Shown here piece by piece: positions 61,107-64,000 of a DNA stretch of 64,000 bases. Location: positions 67,580-131,579 of the forward strand of contig CAKTVV010000007.1 of assembly GCA_934630515.1 (NCBI GenBank), read 5' to 3'. The position numbers and the translations under genes were made by a program. The notes beneath the pieces are model-generated. The model searched no databases, had not been told where the DNA came from, and saw only the letters and a program-made list of their open reading frames with translations. The number at the start of each line of letters is the position of its first letter. The first letter of the stretch is position 1. This DNA is from an uncultured Eubacteriales bacterium. Lineage in GTDB: Bacteria; Bacillota; Clostridia; Oscillospirales; Acutalibacteraceae.

Positions 61107-61796
61107 ATGGATCATGAGAAAAAAGTATCTTTTCAGTTGTTGATGCTGATCACCACGCCGAAGCTTGCCGAGCAGGCAGCCGAAATGTTCAAAAAGGGTG
61201 CGCTGCCGCTGCAATATCGCTTCAATGCCGAAGGCACCGCCTCCAGCGAGATCATGGATATGCTCGGCCTCGGCAGCATCGATAAAAGCGTTTTGATCAG
61301 CATGATCCCGAAAAATCTGTCGGATGTTCTGATGGATAAATTATGCTCGGAGCTGCAGTTAAACAGGGCAAACAGCGGTATTGCATTTACGATCCCGCTG
61401 AATGAAGCAAACAACCTGATTTTGCGCATTCTTGCCCAGAATACGGGAACGGAAGTGCTGAATATCGGAGGAAAGGAAGAAAACAGTATGTCTGAAACAA
61501 AATACTCTCTTGTTGCGGCAATCGTAAATCGGGGCTTCAGCGGTGATGTGATGGAAACCGTTCGTGCCGCCGGTGCCAAAGGCGGCACTGTGATCCACAG
61601 TCGGCGCATCGGGAATGAGGATGCGACCAGCTTTTGGGGCTTGAGCGTCCAGGACGAAAAGGAGATCGTTCTGATTTTGACGGAATCCGCAAACAAGGTG
61701 GCGCATATGAAGTGTATCGGAGAAAGCTGCGGTATGCACAGTGAGGCGCAGGGAATCGTCATGTCCATGCCGATAGATTCCGTCGCCGGCATTTAA
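61107..61796 (+). CDS. P-II-like regulatory protein with two tandem domains
   Basis: Protein of 229 residues made of two P-II/GlnB-like ferredoxin folds: residues ~1-115 (FQLLMLITTPKLAEQAAEMF to GIAFTIPLNEA) and ~125-229 (YSLVAAIVNRGFSGDVMETVRAAGAKGGTVIHSRRIG to GIVMSMPIDSVAGI). The second keeps the GAKGGTV pattern; the T-loop is short in the first. Such proteins are encoded beside DUF1538 membrane proteins, and here the end of DUF1538 precedes it. The ATG follows GAGGAGGGTG. The likely job is to sense ligands and regulate that lost membrane partner. Confidence 0.85.
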   Translation: MDHEKKVSFQLLMLITTPKLAEQAAEMFKKGALPLQYRFNAEGTASSEIMDMLGLGSIDKSVLISMIPKNLSDVLMDKLCSELQLNRANSGIAFTIPLNEANNLILRILAQNTGTEVLNIGGKEENSMSETKYSLVAAIVNRGFSGDVMETVRAAGAKGGTVIHSRRIGNEDATSFWGLSVQDEKEIVLILTESANKVAHMKCIGESCGMHSEAQGIVMSMPIDSVAGI

Positions 61797-61818
61797 GTGC
61801 GCAGATCGGAGAGATGCT

Positions 61819-62628
61819 ATGTACTGGAATGATTATATATGGTTTATAACCGCTATGCTGTTTTGCACCTTATTTTCTGCGATTGCAAGCGGAAAAGTTC
61901 ATTCGGCATTTTCAAAATACTCTAAAGTCCTGTGCCGTTCGGGAAAGACCGGATATGATACCGTCGCCCAATTATTGTGGTCGAATCGGGTAAACGGAAT
62001 ATCCGTCGGGCATGTAAAAGGAAACCTGACCGACCACTATGACCCGAGAAGAGGCGTTGTCAATCTTTCCGAAAGCACTTACGGCAACAGCTCGGTGGCA
62101 TCCGTAGCAGTCGCTGCTCACGAAATGGGGCATGTCATGCAGAAGCAGGAGGGCTATTGGTTTTACAGCTTCCGCACGGCACTGGTTCCTGTGGTGAATT
62201 TCGGGTCTAGGCTGGCATTCCCGATGGTGTTGATCGGGCTTTTGCTTGACGCCTTTGTGATTAGTGCCGACCCGGAGATGGGATTTCACATCGCAATGAT
62301 CGGCGTGATTTTATACGGAACATCCTTTCTTTTTACTTTGGTTACGCTGCCGGTAGAAATCAATGCAAGCCGCCGTGCAGGGAAAATGCTTTTGCAGGAA
62401 GGAATACTGACGGCTGATGAGATGCCGGAGAAAGTACTGTCCGCTGCTGCTCTCACTTACTTGGCTTGCTGTCTCCTTTCGAATGTTTGTGTGGTAACTT
62501 CATTCTACCAGAGCCTGCAAGCTATGTCTTCTTTTTTGCTCTTTTCAATTTGCGCAATTTATTGTACATTATCGATTTTGTTGCAGCAGAAAATAAAACT
62601 GCCGAATTCCTCTCGATATATTCCCTAA
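61819..62628 (+). CDS. YugP-like neutral zinc metallopeptidase (membrane)
   Basis: Membrane peptidase of 269 residues of the zinc-dependent YugP family (PF04298). The N-terminal membrane segment is followed by the soluble catalytic part with DHYDPRRGVVNLSESTYG and the zinc site VAVAAHEMGHVMQ (HExxH), then three or so hydrophobic segments and PVEINASRRAGKMLL, a family hallmark. The end from about residue 215 (NVCVVTSFYQSLQAMSS) is less family-like, with lower similarity to the usual LLRLLLL-type tail. GGAGAG precedes the ATG, 22 bp after the P-II gene. Protein substrate unknown. Confidence 0.88.
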   Translation: MYWNDYIWFITAMLFCTLFSAIASGKVHSAFSKYSKVLCRSGKTGYDTVAQLLWSNRVNGISVGHVKGNLTDHYDPRRGVVNLSESTYGNSSVASVAVAAHEMGHVMQKQEGYWFYSFRTALVPVVNFGSRLAFPMVLIGLLLDAFVISADPEMGFHIAMIGVILYGTSFLFTLVTLPVEINASRRAGKMLLQEGILTADEMPEKVLSAAALTYLACCLLSNVCVVTSFYQSLQAMSSFLLFSICAIYCTLSILLQQKIKLPNSSRYIP

Positions 62629-62630
62629 AA

Positions 62631-62681
62631 AATCCCTATGTTTTGCTATTCTTAGAATAGCAGGAACATAGGGATTTTTGT
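62631..62681 (+). terminator. Terminator after the YugP-like gene
   Basis: Long interrupted stem AATCCCTATGTT ... AACATAGGGATT with an inner TGCTATTCT / AGAATAGCA stem, then TTTTTG. Confidence 0.85.
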
Positions 62682-62738
62682 TGTGTCAGGTCAAAAGGCA
62701 AACAATGTATCGAAAAAATAAGCAGCCGCTTATATTTT

Positions 62739-63414
62739 GAACTGCCCCAAATTGTACGGACAGTACAAAAACAGCCTAAATGGTAGTAGATATTGAATTT
62801 TAAGTAACAGACTGACATCGCTTTTCCAGCGGTGTCAGTTTTGTTTTCAGCTGGATGCCTGGTGGTTGTAGAAATGGATATACTCATCTATGAGAATACG
62901 AGCATCTTCATATGTCTGAAGTTTTGTGCGATAAATGCATTCTGTTTTGAGGATAGAGAAAAAGTTTTCTGCCATGGCATTGTCATATGGATTGCCACAC
63001 CTTGACATGGATGGCGTAATGTCGTATGATTATGATTGTGTTAGGCGAAAATATGCTTGTGATGTGTATTGGAAGCCTTGGTCACTGTGGAGTTGCAGCT
63101 CTGCAGTGACCTTTTCTATTTTCTTGGCTTCTCTAATTGTGCTTAACACAAGATTGACATTTTGTTCGGTGCCTGTCTTGTATGCGACAATGCTGTTGTC
63201 AAATAGATCTCTAATGATCGACAGATACAATACACCTTGTTCTGTGTGTATATATGAGATGTCTGTGACCCACTTTTGGTTCGGCTTTTCGGCATTAAAA
63301 TTGCGGTTGAGTAGATTGGGATACTTGTGCAGATATTCTCCGTAGTTGCGGTACTTCTTTCTTCGAATTTCTGCCAGCAAACCATATTTTTGCATAACCC
63401 GTAATACTGTTTTA
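62739..63414 (-). mobile_element. Decayed IS3-family element (right part only)
   Basis: The element keeps its right end: TGAACTGCCCC... at 62739-62768 is a TG-type terminal inverted repeat of an IS3/IS150-like element (the last ~30 bases on the minus strand end in CAGTTCA). The transposase reading frame is broken. Its left end and orfA are missing, because sequence homology stops at about 63412-63420, directly in the YodL gene. Confidence 0.75.
62800..63410 (-). pseudogene. IS3-family transposase OrfB, broken by a nonsense duplication and a frameshift
   Basis: DDE integrase half: MQKYGLLAEIRRKKYRNY, KWVTDISYIHTEQG (first Asp), ELQLHSDQGFQYTSQAYF (second Asp), then RLTQS-stop-SYDITPSMSRCGNPYDNAMAENFF (Glu region), DEYIHFYNHQ. 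The stop at ~63025 arises from a 6-bp tandem duplication (TCATAA beside TCATAC) inside LTQSYDI. A second lesion is one missing base after NHQ, after which IQLKTKLTPLEKRCQSVT continues in another frame to 62800. The 5' third of the gene is absent. The element is therefore inactive. Confidence 0.85.
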
Positions 63415-63750
63415 CAGTTCTATTACATCGGATGGGGCGACGCTCCTGCCTCGGTAATCCTTCGGCAAAGTATCACCGAAAAGCTCGTCAATGCGTGTGA
63501 GCCGCCCTGTATCACTCTCCGTTTCCTCGCAATGCAGCATACCGTCATGTATCAGCCGGTACTGCGCCGCCGGCGGGTATTCGTGACCTGCTTTTTGCAG
63601 TTCCTTTATTCCGCCGAAGGCAAAGGGAATGACCTTGTAAAGACTGACCTCTAACTGGTATATCCGAAACCGTTGCTCCTGTCTTTGCGACAGCAACCGA
63701 TTCTCAAGCTCGTCGGCGCTTCTGACGAATAAAGAATACTCCCTCTCCAT
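63412..63750 (-). CDS. YodL-domain protein, cut off at the IS junction
   Basis: Protein of 112 residues starting with EREYSLFVRSADELENRLL. Its core, FRIYQLEVSLYKVIPFAFGG ... YRLIHDGMLHCEETESDTGRLTRIDELFGDTLPKDYRGRSVAPSDVIEL, follows the YodL pattern. Normally the domain continues after SDVIEL with a strand and FYVD end, but here a TAA comes at once, where the IS remnant begins. It is thus a truncated copy. The ATG overlaps the rubredoxin stop (TGATG). YodL proteins are common in conjugative elements of gut Clostridia. Confidence 0.75.
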   Translation of the reverse strand: MEREYSLFVRSADELENRLLSQRQEQRFRIYQLEVSLYKVIPFAFGGIKELQKAGHEYPPAAQYRLIHDGMLHCEETESDTGRLTRIDELFGDTLPKDYRGRSVAPSDVIEL

Positions 63751-63911
63751 CACTCGGTTTCCATGTAAAATTCGTCTTTACCGACTCCGCAGAGAGGACA
63801 GACAAAATCGTCGGGAACATTCTCCCACGCTGTACCCGACGCTATTTTCTCATCGGGACAGCCAATTTCTTCGTCATACACGAAACCACAAATATTACAG
63901 ATATACTTCAT
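63750..63911 (-). CDS. Rubredoxin
   Basis: Small electron carrier of 53 residues: MKYICNICGFVYDEEIG at the start, the second CPLCG pair near the end, and FYMETE as the last residues. It has both CxxC pairs (C5/C8 and C38/C41) that hold one iron atom, and the usual length. It serves in electron transfer, for example to oxygen or peroxide reductases in anaerobes. Its ATG overlaps the stop of the upstream gene (ATGA) and its stop overlaps the YodL start, so the three are translated in series. Confidence 0.93.
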   Translation of the reverse strand: MKYICNICGFVYDEEIGCPDEKIASGTAWENVPDDFVCPLCGVGKDEFYMETE

Positions 63912-64000
63912 AGTTTTTCCTGCCTTTGGATAAATCCGAAGCCTGCCGCCTCAGAAATGGGAAGTGAAAAAACAAGTGCGCCGGCCGTGCTTCCCGGTCC
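63908..64000 (-). CDS. End of an upstream gene, possibly P-II-like (cut by window end)
   Basis: Open frame of 30 residues to the window edge, ending ALVFSLPISEAAGFGF-IQRQEKL. The strand VFSLP with following small residues resembles the last strand of P-II-like proteins (compare GIVMSMPIDSVAGI in the gene at 61107), but too little is visible for a firm call. Its TGA overlaps the rubredoxin ATG, which supports that it is a real, coupled gene. Confidence 0.45.
   Translation of the reverse strand, partial: GPGSTAGALVFSLPISEAAGFGFIQRQEKL

Noticed and set aside
1..64000. CRISPR arrays, tRNA and rRNA genes
   Set aside because: Looked for repeats with regular spacing and for tRNA-like arms ending in CCA by eye; none was seen. 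A covariance-model search would be needed to exclude a tRNA fully.

Overview
The window looks like chromosomal DNA of an anaerobic, endospore-forming, GC-rich member of the Clostridia (Oscillospiraceae/Ruminococcaceae-like). The support is sporulation genes (YunB, a SpoIIQ-like M23 protein, an alpha/beta-type SASP), a T-box leader on alaS, strong TTGACA/TATAAT promoters, a clostridial-type prolyl-tRNA synthetase, rubredoxin, and CUT1 sugar importers with no local ATPase. The taxonomic placement is inference from gene content. No rRNA, tRNA or CRISPR array was seen.

Layout. 1-450: 3' end of metK and its terminator. 458-7414 (minus): alaS, HIT protein, exonuclease, yunB, ligA, read from a T-box-controlled promoter. 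7469-10187: a small membrane protein, the SpoIIQ-like gene with a sigF/sigG-like promoter, a lone CysG-N-like dehydrogenase, and secG. 10212-10345: a candidate forespore small RNA on the plus strand. 10438-14769: parE-parC type IIA topoisomerase pair. 14812-19879 (plus): a four-gene Gld-like ABC system. 19957-28530 (minus): one compact operon, proS - PPIase - Cys-cluster protein - PPIase lipoprotein - alpha/beta hydrolase - membrane MurF-like ligase - Ddl - HPr-kinase-like - PqqD-like. 28635-31922: a membrane diguanylate cyclase and a Wzz-like protein with a degenerate BY-kinase half. 31988-33543: divergent sporulation-type genes (Cys-rich protein and SASP).

33646-59639 (minus) is the most interesting part. 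An AraC regulator is followed by about 25 kb of tightly packed genes: a giant secreted jelly-roll-like protein, a solute-binding protein fused to N-terminal carbohydrate-binding-like modules, two permeases, an NHL-repeat membrane protein, a Yip1-like membrane protein, a DUF5696 protein, two more permeases, a second solute-binding lipoprotein, two paralogous beta-helix proteins (one cytosolic, one membrane-anchored), a WbsX/GH99-like protein, a metallophosphoesterase and a GH106-like rhamnosidase. It reads as a glycan capture, import and degradation locus with two importers and several parts of unknown role.

59640-64000 is a mosaic. An AT-rich stretch is followed by an amidohydrolase fused in frame to the last residues of a DUF1538 protein, then a two-domain P-II protein, a YugP-like zinc peptidase, a decayed IS3-family element, a YodL-domain gene cut off at the IS, a rubredoxin gene, and the end of another gene at the window edge.
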